Source: [Clostridium] scindens ATCC 35704 (GTDB taxonomy: Bacteria > Bacillota > Clostridia > Lachnospirales > Lachnospiraceae). Taken from it: 64,000 nt of DNA. Shown here piece by piece: positions 42,312 through 51,278 of the stretch. Location of the stretch: assembly GCF_004295125.1 (NCBI RefSeq), contig NZ_CP036170.1:3288501-3352500 (forward strand), given 5' to 3'. The stretch's first letter is position 1. Each line of letters begins with the position of its first letter. Both the position numbers and the translations under genes were made by a program. The notes beneath the pieces were generated by a model. It worked only from the letters and a program-made list of their open reading frames with translations. It had not been told where the DNA came from and searched no databases.

Positions 42312-42315
42312 TTTA

Positions 42316-43602
42316 TTAATACTCTCTAATCACGCTGCTTATTTCGCGGGTCGTATCCATATCCTTCAGATGCTCGATCGCATCCTCCATATGATATTCC
42401 TTTACCGCTTCTGTTACAATGACAAGTTCTGCCACTCCATCCGTAATTACCTTCTGGATCACCTTGGATATGCTTACCTTATGCACGCCAAAAACGCTGG
42501 CAATGGCAGCCAGCACGCCCGGCTTATTATCTACCTGCATGCGCAGGAAGAACTTGTTCTTAACGTCCTTGAATTCCTTCACCAGCGTATCCCTGTAGCA
42601 GGTACAGCTGATTCTGCCGGTACACTGATACCGGATATCCCTGGCCACATCGATCACGTCACCCATAATAGCGCTTGCCGTAGGAAGTTCTCCCGCTCCG
42701 CGTCCATAGAACATCACATCGTCCACGGCATCTCCGTGCAGGAATATGGCATTGAAGGAATCTCTGACGGATGCAAGGGGATGATCCTGGGCAATGATCA
42801 TAGGATGCACGGCCACTTCGATCCCCCATTCTGTATTATGGGCAACCCCCAGAAGTTTTATTACGCTGTCGAACTCTTTAGCATAGCCAATATCCTTCGC
42901 GGATATCTTTGTGATTCCTTCTGTATATACATCTGAAAATGTGACCCTGGAATGAAAGGCGATAGAAGCCATGATCGCCACCTTCCGGCCTGCATCCAGA
43001 CCTTCGATATCCGCGGTCGGATCTGCCTCCGCATATCCAAGTTCCGTGGCTTTTGCCAGCGCCTCCTCAAAATCCATCCCTTCCTCAAACATCTTGGTAA
43101 GGATATAGTTGGTCGTCCCATTGACAATACCGATTACCTCGTCAATCTCATTGGATGCCAGACATTGCTTCAGCGGACGTATAATCGGAATTCCTCCGGC
43201 AACAGCCGCCTCAAACAGGAAATCTACCTGGTTCTTCTGGGCCGCATCCAGAAGTTCCCTTCCGTACTCTGCCACCAGATCCTTATTTGCCGTTACCACG
43301 TTCTTTCCCGCATTGAGTGCTTCCAGGATCATCGTTCTGGCCGGCTCGATACCGCCCATCACCTCGATGACGATCTCTATCTGCGGATCTTCGATAATCT
43401 CTTCCCACTTATCTGTCAATAAGGACGCATCCACGCCCGCTCTTTCCTTTTTTATATTATGGACAAGTATCTTTACAAGTTCCAGGCTGGCGCCTGCCTT
43501 ATCAAGCAGTTCTTCCTTCTGGCGCTCAAGCAGCTTATACACGCCGCCTCCAACGGTTCCAAGGCCCAGCAGTGCAAGTTTTACGCTTCTTTTTTCTTCC
43601 AT
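42316..43602 (-). CDS. hom: Homoserine dehydrogenase
   Basis: NAD(P)H-dependent reduction of aspartate semialdehyde on the path to threonine and methionine. The 428-residue protein has the N-terminal nucleotide motif LGLGTVGGGV, the catalytic segment (IIRPLKQCLASNEI, NGTTNYILTKM) and the lysine of ANKDLVAEYG, followed by a C-terminal ACT domain (about 345-428) for threonine feedback. Length is normal for Firmicutes. It precedes the MATE gene on the same strand. Confidence 0.97.
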   Translation of the reverse strand: MEEKRSVKLALLGLGTVGGGVYKLLERQKEELLDKAGASLELVKILVHNIKKERAGVDASLLTDKWEEIIEDPQIEIVIEVMGGIEPARTMILEALNAGKNVVTANKDLVAEYGRELLDAAQKNQVDFLFEAAVAGGIPIIRPLKQCLASNEIDEVIGIVNGTTNYILTKMFEEGMDFEEALAKATELGYAEADPTADIEGLDAGRKVAIMASIAFHSRVTFSDVYTEGITKISAKDIGYAKEFDSVIKLLGVAHNTEWGIEVAVHPMIIAQDHPLASVRDSFNAIFLHGDAVDDVMFYGRGAGELPTASAIMGDVIDVARDIRYQCTGRISCTCYRDTLVKEFKDVKNKFFLRMQVDNKPGVLAAIASVFGVHKVSISKVIQKVITDGVAELVIVTEAVKEYHMEDAIEHLKDMDTTREISSVIREY

Positions 43603-43701
43603 ATATTCACATCCCTTGCTCTATTCGTATTGGATTAGTATACCACAGAGATGCCGGATTTTTCAATTTCTTTCTTTTTCTAGATTTTTTCAAAAAAGTT
43701 G

Positions 43702-43730
43702 TTGACAAATTATGGCTCATATAGTATATT
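43702..43730 (+). promoter_or_regulatory. Promoter of tRNA-Gly
   Basis: TTGACA (43702-43707) and TATATT (43725-43730), exact 17-bp spacing, 35 bp before the tRNA. Confidence 0.85.
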
Positions 43731-43765
43731 AATTATTGTTCTGAGGAACACAAAACACAAGATAT

Positions 43766-43838
43766 GCGACAGTGGCTCAGTTGGTAGAGTACGACCTTGC
43801 CAAGGTCGGGGTCGCGGGTTCGAGCCCCGTCTGTCGCT
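43766..43838 (+). tRNA. tRNA-Gly (GCC anticodon)
   Basis: A cloverleaf of 73 nt: acceptor GCGACAG (43766-43772) with CTGTCGC (43831-43837) plus a discriminator T, a D arm with GGCTCAGTTGGTAGAG, the anticodon arm CGACC-TTGCCAA-GGTCG (anticodon GCC), and a T arm with GGTTCGAGCC. The CCA end is not encoded. A terminator follows. Confidence 0.97.
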
Positions 43839-43845
43839 CTTTTAA

Positions 43846-43879
43846 AAGGAATTGCATGGATATGCAGTTCCTTTTTTAT
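43846..43879 (+). terminator. Terminator after tRNA-Gly
   Basis: AAGGAATTGCAT (43846-43857) pairs with ATGCAGTTCCTT (43862-43873) with one mismatch and a 4-nt loop, then TTTTT. Confidence 0.85.
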
Positions 43880-43974
43880 ATTTATTTTCCGGCTGACTTG
43901 TAAAAAGTAAATTCCGTATGATAAACAGTGCCAACAGGGTGGTCTGGTCAACCGGGGCATTCTTCTTTTCCCTC

Positions 43975-44003
43975 TTGTAGTAAACCCATTTTAGTGTTAT
44001 GAT
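43975..44003 (+). promoter_or_regulatory. Promoter of the folate operon
   Basis: TTGTAG (43975-43980) and TATGAT (43998-44003), 17-bp spacing, 42 bp before the GTG start of folC. No riboswitch is visible in 43880-44040. Confidence 0.6.
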
Positions 44004-44044
44004 TGACAACAGTGACAATAAAATAAAGAAAGGAAACGAAGAAC

Positions 44045-45337
44045 GTGACCTATAAAGAAGCAAGGGTATATTTGGACAAAGTGTCGAAATACGGAAGTGT
44101 ACTTGGTTTGGATGCGATTCGGGAGCTGTTGTGCGAACTTGGGAATCCTCAGGAAAGCCTTAAGTTCATACATATTGCCGGCACGAACGGAAAGGGATCT
44201 GTACTTGCATACACTTCTACCATATTAAGCGAGGCAGGATACCGAACCGGACGATACGTATCGCCAACAGTGGTTTCCTATCTGGAACGCATTCAAGTGG
44301 ATGAAGAATGGATCCCGGAAGATGCGTTTGCCAGACTGACAGAGATTGTTCAAAGAGCTATTGTGCGCATGGAAGCAGCAGGGAAGCCAAGCCCGACTGT
44401 ATTTGAAGTGGAAACCGCAATAGCCTTTTTATATTTTAAAGAAAGGAACTGCGACATCATCGTCCTGGAATGTGGACTCGGTGGGGAACTTGACGCTACG
44501 AATATCATAGAGAATACTGTATGTGCGGTATTCACATCAATCAGCCGCGATCACCTTGGAATCCTTGGCAATACTTTGGAAGAAATTGCACAGACGAAAT
44601 CAGGAATTATCAAACCGGGATGTACGGTTATAACTACTATGCAGCAGCCAGAGGTCATGCAGGTATTAGAGAATCAGGCAAAACGCCTGTCCTGTCCTTT
44701 CTTTGTAGCAGATAAGCAGTACTCGATGATCTCTCACGAAGATTTTACAGGGCAGACCATTTCTTATAAAGATTACGAGAAGTTCCACTGTCCTCTTGCC
44801 GGACGATATCAACTGGATAACGCAGTGCTTGCGCTTGAGATTATGAGAAGGCTTCCCACGCTTGGATATCCGCTGTCTCAGGAAGCCATTCGCCTGGGAT
44901 TAGAGAAAACGGCATGGCCCGGCCGTTTCACTTGCCTGATGAAAAAGCCGCTCTTCTTCATTGACGGAGCGCATAACGAAGATGCCGCCAGAAGGCTTAG
45001 GGAATCTGTTGAAACTTATTTTCCGGGGAAACGGCTCATATATATCATGGGGGTTTTTCAAGATAAGGAATATGAAAAGATTGCAGCCATTATGGCACCG
45101 TTAGCCAAGTCTGTGCATACTGTGAACCTTCCGGATGAACACCGCACGCTTCCGGCAGAGGAATTGGCCCGGGTCATGCAGCGCCACTGCCCTTCAGATG
45201 TGATTGTACAGGCAGAGCCAAGCATCCAAGAAGCCGGGCGGCATGCATTGTCAGAGGCCGACAACAAAGATATCATTCTTTCGTTCGGCTCTCTCTCCTA
45301 TCTGGGACAAATAATAGAAACTGTTGGAAAATACTAA
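44045..45337 (+). CDS. folC: Bifunctional folylpolyglutamate/dihydrofolate synthase
   Basis: Adds glutamate to dihydropteroate and extends folate glutamate chains. The 430-residue Mur-ligase-family protein has the P-loop IAGTNGKGSVLAY, the LECGLGGELDATNI segment, the RDHLGILG segment, the IDGAHNEDAA motif in the ligase domain, and DEHRTLPAEE. The start codon is GTG at 44045, preceded by AAAGGA. First gene of a five-gene folate operon. Confidence 0.95.
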   Translation: MTYKEARVYLDKVSKYGSVLGLDAIRELLCELGNPQESLKFIHIAGTNGKGSVLAYTSTILSEAGYRTGRYVSPTVVSYLERIQVDEEWIPEDAFARLTEIVQRAIVRMEAAGKPSPTVFEVETAIAFLYFKERNCDIIVLECGLGGELDATNIIENTVCAVFTSISRDHLGILGNTLEEIAQTKSGIIKPGCTVITTMQQPEVMQVLENQAKRLSCPFFVADKQYSMISHEDFTGQTISYKDYEKFHCPLAGRYQLDNAVLALEIMRRLPTLGYPLSQEAIRLGLEKTAWPGRFTCLMKKPLFFIDGAHNEDAARRLRESVETYFPGKRLIYIMGVFQDKEYEKIAAIMAPLAKSVHTVNLPDEHRTLPAEELARVMQRHCPSDVIVQAEPSIQEAGRHALSEADNKDIILSFGSLSYLGQIIETVGKY

Positions 45338-45385
45338 AATTAGTATTGCATTTAAAAATAGATACATTGAAAAGGATATAGAATT

Positions 45386-45946
45386 ATGATAGATCAACAA
45401 AAAATCAAACAAGCCGTCACGCTTCTGCTAGAAGGCATCGGCGAAGACGTAACCCGCGAGGGTCTGATAGATACTCCTGACCGGATTGCACGAATGTATG
45501 AAGAGATATACGGCGGCATGGAGGAAGACGCCGCCACACACCTGAGCAAAGTATTCCATGTAGACAGCAGTGAGATGGTGATTGAAAAAGACATCCCTTT
45601 CTATTCTACCTGTGAGCATCATATGCTTCCATTCTACGGGAAGGTACACATTGCCTACATTCCTGATGGAAAAGTCGTAGGCTTAAGCAAGCTTGCACGC
45701 ACCGTGGAAGTATTTGCAAGACGCCTGCAATTACAGGAACAGTTAACCGGACAGATCGTGGATGCACTTATGACGCATATGCAGCCCAAAGGTGTCATGG
45801 TCATGGTTGAAGCGGAACATCTGTGCATGACCATGCGCGGAATCAAGAAACCGGGAAGCCAGACGGTAACCGTTGCACGCCGGGGCGAGTTTGAGACGAA
45901 TCCTGTGCTGGAAGAACTTTTCTTCCGGATGCTGGGGAGATCATGA
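45386..45946 (+). CDS. folE: GTP cyclohydrolase I
   Basis: Converts GTP to 7,8-dihydroneopterin triphosphate, the entry step of pterin synthesis. The 186-residue protein has the zinc site in [14 protein letters not shown] (Cys and two His), the second zinc cysteine in [11 protein letters not shown], and [20 protein letters not shown]. This is the canonical zinc-dependent FolE type, not FolE2. Its stop overlaps the start of the next gene (ATGA). Confidence 0.97.
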   Translation: MIDQQKIKQAVTLLLEGIGEDVTREGLIDTPDRIARMYEEIYGGMEEDAATHLSKVFHVDSSEMVIEKDIPFYSTCEHHMLPFYGKVHIAYIPDGKVVGLSKLARTVEVFARRLQLQEQLTGQIVDALMTHMQPKGVMVMVEAEHLCMTMRGIKKPGSQTVTVARRGEFETNPVLEELFFRMLGRS

Positions 45947-46455
45947 ATCATATGGAGAACACGATGTTAAGAATTTCTTATATCCGCAAGCATCCCCTAT
46001 ATATATCTTCTTACCAAAGACTGCAAGAACTGGAGCAAGAACGTATCTTCTGCTGCCATCAGATGAATCATCTGCTGGACACAGCCAGAATTGCTTACAT
46101 TCTGAGCCTTGAAAGAGGAATTGGAATTTCCAAAGAAGCAATCTATGCAGCGGCAATTCTGCATGACATCGGGAAAGGCAGGCAGTATGAGTCAGGAATC
46201 CCACATGAACTTGCAAGCGCTGATATTGCTGAACAGATACTTGCCGAACTGCCGGAAGAACTTATGTTTACTTCGAATGAAAACGAACAGATTCTTACGG
46301 CAATCCGTGGACACCGGAAGCTTCGCGAGAACGCTGAACCTCTGGAAGCACTATTATATGAAAGCGACAAGGCCTCTCGCGCCTGTTTCGCCTGTCCGGC
46401 AGAAACGGACTGTAACTGGAGTACTGAAAAAAAGAATAAGGAGATTAGAATATGA
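45943..46455 (+). CDS. HD-domain hydrolase in the folate operon
   Basis: A 170-residue HD-superfamily phosphohydrolase: the ligand histidine in [12 protein letters not shown], the HD pair in [10 protein letters not shown], a further histidine in RGHRKL, and an Asp late in the chain ([13 protein letters not shown]). A small cysteine cluster ([10 protein letters not shown]) follows. It overlaps folE and folP by 4 bp each, so it is translated with both and almost certainly acts in pterin synthesis. Removal of phosphate from dihydroneopterin triphosphate, usually done by a Nudix enzyme plus phosphatase, is the obvious unfilled step; this is inference. Confidence 0.9.
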   Translation: MNHMENTMLRISYIRKHPLYISSYQRLQELEQERIFCCHQMNHLLDTARIAYILSLERGIGISKEAIYAAAILHDIGKGRQYESGIPHELASADIAEQILAELPEELMFTSNENEQILTAIRGHRKLRENAEPLEALLYESDKASRACFACPAETDCNWSTEKKNKEIRI

Positions 46456-47276
46456 TAATTGGCAAAAAAGAATTTGACACGCAAAAACATACTTATATTA
46501 TGGGAATCCTGAATGTTACGCCGGATTCCTTCTCAGACGGCGGCAGATTCCAGACTCTGGATGCAGCCCTGGCTCATGCCGGTGAAATGGTTGCAGACGG
46601 CGCTGATATCCTGGACGTAGGAGGCGAGTCCACCAGACCCGGACATGAACAGATTACCGACGAGGAAGAGATTGCACGTGTCGTACCCGTCATTGAAAAA
46701 TTAAAACAGGAATTTGATATCCCGATATCAATCGATACCTACAAAAGTTCCGTAGCTGAAGCTGCACTTCAGGCAGGTGCAGACTTGGTGAATGATATCT
46801 GGGGATTAAAGTATGATGAACATATGGCATCTCTGATCGTAAAGTATGATGCAGCCTGCTGCCTGATGCATAACCGTAATGAGGCGGTTTATCAGAATTT
46901 TCTTGCAGATTTCATGGATGATATGCGTGAATGTATCCGCATTGCCACTGAAGCCGGCATCAAAGGCGAGAAGATCATCCTTGATCCAGGCGTAGGATTC
47001 GGCAAGAATTATGAGATGAATCTGGAGATTATCCGTGAAGTCGGCAGGATGCAGGAACTAGGATACCCGATTCTCCTTGGAACCTCCCGCAAGTCTGTCA
47101 TTGGTCTGACTCTTGATCTTCCTTCAGACCAGCGTGAAGAAGGGACGCTTGCAACTACAGTCTACGGTATACTGAACGGATGCTCCTTTGTCAGAGTTCA
47201 TGATGTCAAGGCAAACCGTCGGGCTATTGATATGATGGAAGCAATCCTGAGAGAGCATGGAATCAAATCTATATAA
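46452..47276 (+). CDS. folP: Dihydropteroate synthase
   Basis: Condenses hydroxymethyl-dihydropterin pyrophosphate with p-aminobenzoate; the sulfonamide target. The 274-residue TIM barrel has the family motifs MGILNVTPDSFSDGG, DILDVGGESTRPG, DTYKSSVAEAAL, DPGVGFGKN and LLGTSRKS. Length is normal. It starts within the last codons of the HD gene and is followed by folBK at 49 bp. Confidence 0.98.
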   Translation: MIIGKKEFDTQKHTYIMGILNVTPDSFSDGGRFQTLDAALAHAGEMVADGADILDVGGESTRPGHEQITDEEEIARVVPVIEKLKQEFDIPISIDTYKSSVAEAALQAGADLVNDIWGLKYDEHMASLIVKYDAACCLMHNRNEAVYQNFLADFMDDMRECIRIATEAGIKGEKIILDPGVGFGKNYEMNLEIIREVGRMQELGYPILLGTSRKSVIGLTLDLPSDQREEGTLATTVYGILNGCSFVRVHDVKANRRAIDMMEAILREHGIKSI

Positions 47277-47325
47277 GAGCATTCTTATAACTTTATAGTA
47301 TTTTCAAATACAAAGGAAAGATATT

Positions 47326-48138
47326 ATGGATAAGATTAAGATACAGAATTTAGAAGTCTTCGCAAATCACGGCGTTTTTCCTGAAGAGAATGTACTGGGG
47401 CAGAAATTCATCGTCTCAGCAGCCCTCTATACCGACACAAGAGCAGCCGGGAAGACGGATAATCTGACCGCATCCATCCACTACGGAGAAGTCAGTCAGT
47501 TTATTGATCATTTCTTAAAAGAGCATACATACAAACTGCTTGAACGCATCGCAGAAAGTCTGGCAGAAGCATTGCTTTTGCAGACTTCAGGGCTTGAAAA
47601 GATCCAGTTAGAGATTAAAAAGCCATGGGCGCCTGTTGGTCTTCCCTTGGAAACCGTTTCTGTTGAGATCGAACGCGGCTGGCACACAGCCTATATCGCA
47701 CTTGGCTCTAACATGGGTGACAAAGAGCAATATCTGAATCAGGCTGTAAAGTCTCTGAATGAGGCTTCCTGCTGTAAAGTGGCCAAAGTCTCCTCATTCC
47801 TTGTGACACCGCCTTATGGCGTCACTGATCAGGATGATTTTCTGAACGCCTGCCTGGAACTTCGCACATTACTGACACCGCGGGAACTGCTTGACGAACT
47901 CCATCGAATCGAAAAAGAAGCCGGAAGGGAACGCATCATCCACTGGGGTCCGAGAACTCTGGATCTGGATATAATCTTCTATGATGATCTGATTCTACAT
48001 GAGGAAGACTTCTGTATTCCTCATGTAGAAGTGCAGAAACGTGACTTTGTACTGAAGCCGCTTCATGAGATCGCACCTTATAAACACCATCCCTGCAGCC
48101 ATAAAACGGTTCGGGAGATGCTTGAGGAGCTTGTGTAA
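47326..48138 (+). CDS. folBK: Bifunctional dihydroneopterin aldolase / HPPK (FolB-FolK fusion)
   Basis: A 270-residue fusion. The N-terminal 120 residues are FolB: the IQNLEVFANHGVFPEE active-site region and KPWAPVGLPLETVSVEIER. The C-terminal 150 are FolK: AYIALGSNMGDKEQYLNQAV, the pterin/ATP segment YGVTDQDDFLNACLELRT, WGPRTLDLDIIFYDDL and PHVEVQKRDFVLKPL. The two activities are consecutive: aldol cleavage of dihydroneopterin, then pyrophosphorylation of the product for FolP. Such fusions are common in Clostridia. Confidence 0.97.
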   Translation: MDKIKIQNLEVFANHGVFPEENVLGQKFIVSAALYTDTRAAGKTDNLTASIHYGEVSQFIDHFLKEHTYKLLERIAESLAEALLLQTSGLEKIQLEIKKPWAPVGLPLETVSVEIERGWHTAYIALGSNMGDKEQYLNQAVKSLNEASCCKVAKVSSFLVTPPYGVTDQDDFLNACLELRTLLTPRELLDELHRIEKEAGRERIIHWGPRTLDLDIIFYDDLILHEEDFCIPHVEVQKRDFVLKPLHEIAPYKHHPCSHKTVREMLEELV

Positions 48139-48176
48139 ATATCCCTTCGTCCACGCAGATGAAGTTGTCTTCGTTC

Positions 48177-49970
48177 TTATACCAGATCCTCTTCTTTTAA
48201 CGCCAGCCCTAATTCATCCAACTGCTTTGTGTCAACCAGATTTGGCGCCGCGGTCATCAGGCAGGAGGCATCCTTTACCTTCGGGAATGCCATTACGTCA
48301 CGGATGCTGTCTTCCTTAGCCATCAGCATCACCAGGCGATCAAGCCCATAGGCCAGCCCGGCATGCGGTGGAACGCCGTATTTGAAGGCATCCAGCAGGA
48401 ATCCGAACTGCTCCTGCGCCTGCTCCTTGGTGAAGCCCAGTGCCTCGAACATCCGCTCCTGAACGTCATCCTGGAAGATACGCACGCTTCCTCCGCCAAT
48501 CTCATTGCCGTTCAAAGTGATATCATAGGCTTTCGCGCGCACACGGCCAGGATCGCTCTCCAGATAGTTAAGATCTTCCTCCATCGGCATCGTGAATGGA
48601 TGGTGCATAGCTACATAGCGGTTCTGCTCCTCGCTCCATTCCAGAAGCGGGAATTCTGTAATCCACAGGAACTTATACTCGTCCTTGTTGAGAAGTTCCA
48701 TCTGCCTTGCCAGTTCCAGCCTTAAGCTGCCAAGAACATCCCAGACCACTTTATTCTTATCGGCGGCGAAGAGCAGCAGGTCTCCGGCTTCACCATTCAT
48801 TGCCCGGATCAACGCATTCATCTGCGCTTCGGTCATGAATTTGGCGAAGGAAGATTTGACATTTCCGTCTTCCTGGATTGCAATATAGGCCAGCCCCTTT
48901 GCCCCAAAGCCTTTGGCAAAGTCTACCAGTTTGTCGATCTTCTTTCTGGCCATGCCTCCCTGGCCTTTGGCATTAATGCCGCGCACAGTGCCGCCATTTT
49001 CGATGGCCCCTTTAAATACGACAAACTCGCAGTCCTTCACGACTTCCGTCACATCGGTCAGTTCCATTCCAAAACGGGTATCCGGCTTATCTGAGCCATA
49101 TCTGTCCATTGCTTCCTGCCAGGTCATCCTTGGAATTGGCAGAGCGACTTCCACGCCCAGCACATCTTTGAACAGTTTTGCAAGAAGTCTTTCATTGACA
49201 TCGATAACATCATCCACATCCACAAAAGACAGTTCCATATCGATCTGCGTGAATTCCGGCTGCCGGTCAGCGCGAAGGTCTTCATCCCGGAAGCATTTGG
49301 CAATCTGGAAGTAACGGTCGCATCCAGAACACATCAACAACTGCTTGAACAACTGTGGAGACTGCGGAAGTCCATAGAACTGCCCTGGATGCACGCGGCT
49401 TGGCACCAGGTAGTCTCTTGCGCCTTCCGGCGTGCTTTTTCCTAAGATCGGCGTCTCAATCTCCAGAAATCCTTCCTCGGAAAGGAACTGCCTGGTCAAT
49501 GTAGCCACTCTGCTTCGAAGCAGAAGGTTTCTTTGAAGGTCAGGCCTTCTTAAGTCCAGATAGCGGTATTTCAGGCGAAGTTCCTCCTTCGTCTTGGAAT
49601 TCTCCTCGATCGGGAACGGAGGTGTTTCTGCCTCGGATAGTATCCGAAGTTCCGTCGGGATCACCTCGATCTCGCCGGTAGCCAGGTTCTCATTGACCGC
49701 CCCAGAGCGCTTTGAGACCGTGCCCGCAATTGCAATCACATATTCTGAACGCAGTCTCGCTGCCTTTTCAATCAGCGCCGCATCCGTGCTGCCTTCCTCA
49801 AAGACTACCTGGATGATGCCACTGCGGTCCCTGACATCGATAAATACCAGGCCTCCTTTGTTCCGGTTCTTCTGTACCCATCCCATGATCGTGACTGTCT
49901 CGCCTGCATTGGCTATGGACAGTTCCCCACATCTATGTGTTCTCTTTAACCCATTCATTGACTCTGCCAT
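48177..49970 (-). CDS. aspS: Aspartyl-tRNA synthetase
   Basis: Class IIb synthetase of 597 residues. The N-terminal OB anticodon domain (about 1-110, with GWVQKNRNKGGLVFIDVRDR) is followed by the catalytic core with motif 2 (FRDEDLRADRQPEFTQID), a GAD insert (about 310-420) and motif 3 (GLAYGLDRLVMLM). The bacterial-type length and GAD domain are present. Whether it is discriminating or also charges tRNA-Asn cannot be decided here. Last gene of the long minus-strand series. Confidence 0.98.
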   Translation of the reverse strand: MAESMNGLKRTHRCGELSIANAGETVTIMGWVQKNRNKGGLVFIDVRDRSGIIQVVFEEGSTDAALIEKAARLRSEYVIAIAGTVSKRSGAVNENLATGEIEVIPTELRILSEAETPPFPIEENSKTKEELRLKYRYLDLRRPDLQRNLLLRSRVATLTRQFLSEEGFLEIETPILGKSTPEGARDYLVPSRVHPGQFYGLPQSPQLFKQLLMCSGCDRYFQIAKCFRDEDLRADRQPEFTQIDMELSFVDVDDVIDVNERLLAKLFKDVLGVEVALPIPRMTWQEAMDRYGSDKPDTRFGMELTDVTEVVKDCEFVVFKGAIENGGTVRGINAKGQGGMARKKIDKLVDFAKGFGAKGLAYIAIQEDGNVKSSFAKFMTEAQMNALIRAMNGEAGDLLLFAADKNKVVWDVLGSLRLELARQMELLNKDEYKFLWITEFPLLEWSEEQNRYVAMHHPFTMPMEEDLNYLESDPGRVRAKAYDITLNGNEIGGGSVRIFQDDVQERMFEALGFTKEQAQEQFGFLLDAFKYGVPPHAGLAYGLDRLVMLMAKEDSIRDVMAFPKVKDASCLMTAAPNLVDTKQLDELGLALKEEDLV

Positions 49971-50006
49971 ATTGCTTCTCTCCTCTTATCCTATTCTTTT
50001 GCCACT

Positions 50007-51278
50007 TTACAACTGATCTACAGAATCTGCATAGCAGTCGATGATTTCTTCATAGCCTTCTGCCTGCAGCTGTTCCTTCTGGAACTTCTTGTTCTTCTTC
50101 ATGTTGACAATCAGCACCTGTTTTCCTGCTTCCCGGTCCGTTTTTGCCATGGCTAATACCTTGAGCATTCCTTCCTTGGGCATGTTCTTTTCAAGAAGGT
50201 ATGCCTTCTTAGCGCCTTTTCTTGGAACCTCGTATCCATTTTCCAGCAGCAGCATGACGATTCTCTCAAATCCAATAGAGAATCCGCAGGCCGGCGTATC
50301 CTGGCCGGTAAACTTCCCGATCATCTTGTCATAACGGCCGCCGCCTGCCACGGAACCGCCGAAGTCGTCCATCGTCACCTCGAATATCGTCCCTGTATAA
50401 TAGGACTGTCCTCTTACCAGCGTAGGATCAAAACGGATACCAAACTTTGCTTCCTTGGCTTCTTCCACGCTTGAGATAATCGTCTCCATCCCCTCAGCCG
50501 TCTCTGATGAAAGGCAGCAGCCAAGTTTCTCTTTCAGATAACGGATACCTTCCACATCCGGCGTTACCTCGTCGAACAGACCAAGATAGGTATCCACGCT
50601 TTCTTTGCCATACCCCAGTTCCTGCAGTTCCCCGGCCACGCCTTCTTTTCCAATCTTATCCATCTTGTCAAGGACAATGAAGACTTCGTCATAATCTTCT
50701 TCTTTAAAACCGCTGTAGGCGGCCATTGCCTTCAGGATGTTCCTGTCATTGATGCATACGGTAAAATTCTGAAAGTTCAGTTTCCCCAGCATGGCCGTGG
50801 TGGCGAGAATCAATTCGATCTCTGCCAGTATGCCCGGCTCGCCTAAGATGTCGATATCGCACTGCATAAACTGGCGGAACCTGCCCTTCTGCGGACGGTC
50901 AGCCCTCCATACATTTCCAATCTGCATCGCCTTGAATGGCGATGGCAGCTCGCTCATATGATTTGCATAATATCTTGCAAGGGGCACGGTCAAGTCGTAC
51001 CTCAGTCCTCCGTCAACCAGATCATTTTCCTCTTTTGCCTCGTCTATCTTCAATTTCTCGCCGCGCTTTAAGATCTTGAATATCAGTTTTTCATTGTCCC
51101 CGCCCTGCTTGCTGCAGAGATTCTCGATATGCTCCACGCAAGGGGTTTCCATTGATGAGAATCCATAAGTCTTGTAGGTTTCTTTTATGAGGTGGATCAC
51201 GTAATCACGAATCTCCATTTCTTTTGGAAGCATGTCCTTCATTCCGGTAACCGGTTTCTTCTTTAACGCCATAGCCAT
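50007..51278 (-). CDS. hisS: Histidyl-tRNA synthetase
   Basis: Class IIa synthetase of 423 residues: GMKDMLPKE start, motif 2 (NVWRADRPQKGRFRQFMQCDID), the histidine-binding RGQSYYTGTIFE and motif 3 (GGGRYDKMIGKF, GFSIGFERIVMLL), then a C-terminal anticodon domain (about 325-423). Its start overlaps the 3' end of hemZ by 16 bp. The paralogue HisZ is excluded because the full catalytic set is present. Confidence 0.98.
   Translation of the reverse strand: MAMALKKKPVTGMKDMLPKEMEIRDYVIHLIKETYKTYGFSSMETPCVEHIENLCSKQGGDNEKLIFKILKRGEKLKIDEAKEENDLVDGGLRYDLTVPLARYYANHMSELPSPFKAMQIGNVWRADRPQKGRFRQFMQCDIDILGEPGILAEIELILATTAMLGKLNFQNFTVCINDRNILKAMAAYSGFKEEDYDEVFIVLDKMDKIGKEGVAGELQELGYGKESVDTYLGLFDEVTPDVEGIRYLKEKLGCCLSSETAEGMETIISSVEEAKEAKFGIRFDPTLVRGQSYYTGTIFEVTMDDFGGSVAGGGRYDKMIGKFTGQDTPACGFSIGFERIVMLLLENGYEVPRKGAKKAYLLEKNMPKEGMLKVLAMAKTDREAGKQVLIVNMKKNKKFQKEQLQAEGYEEIIDCYADSVDQL

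Noticed and set aside
43880-44040. Possible riboswitch ahead of folC
   Set aside because: Only short GC-rich pairings (GGT/ACC) are seen, upstream of the predicted promoter; no THF or other class landmarks.
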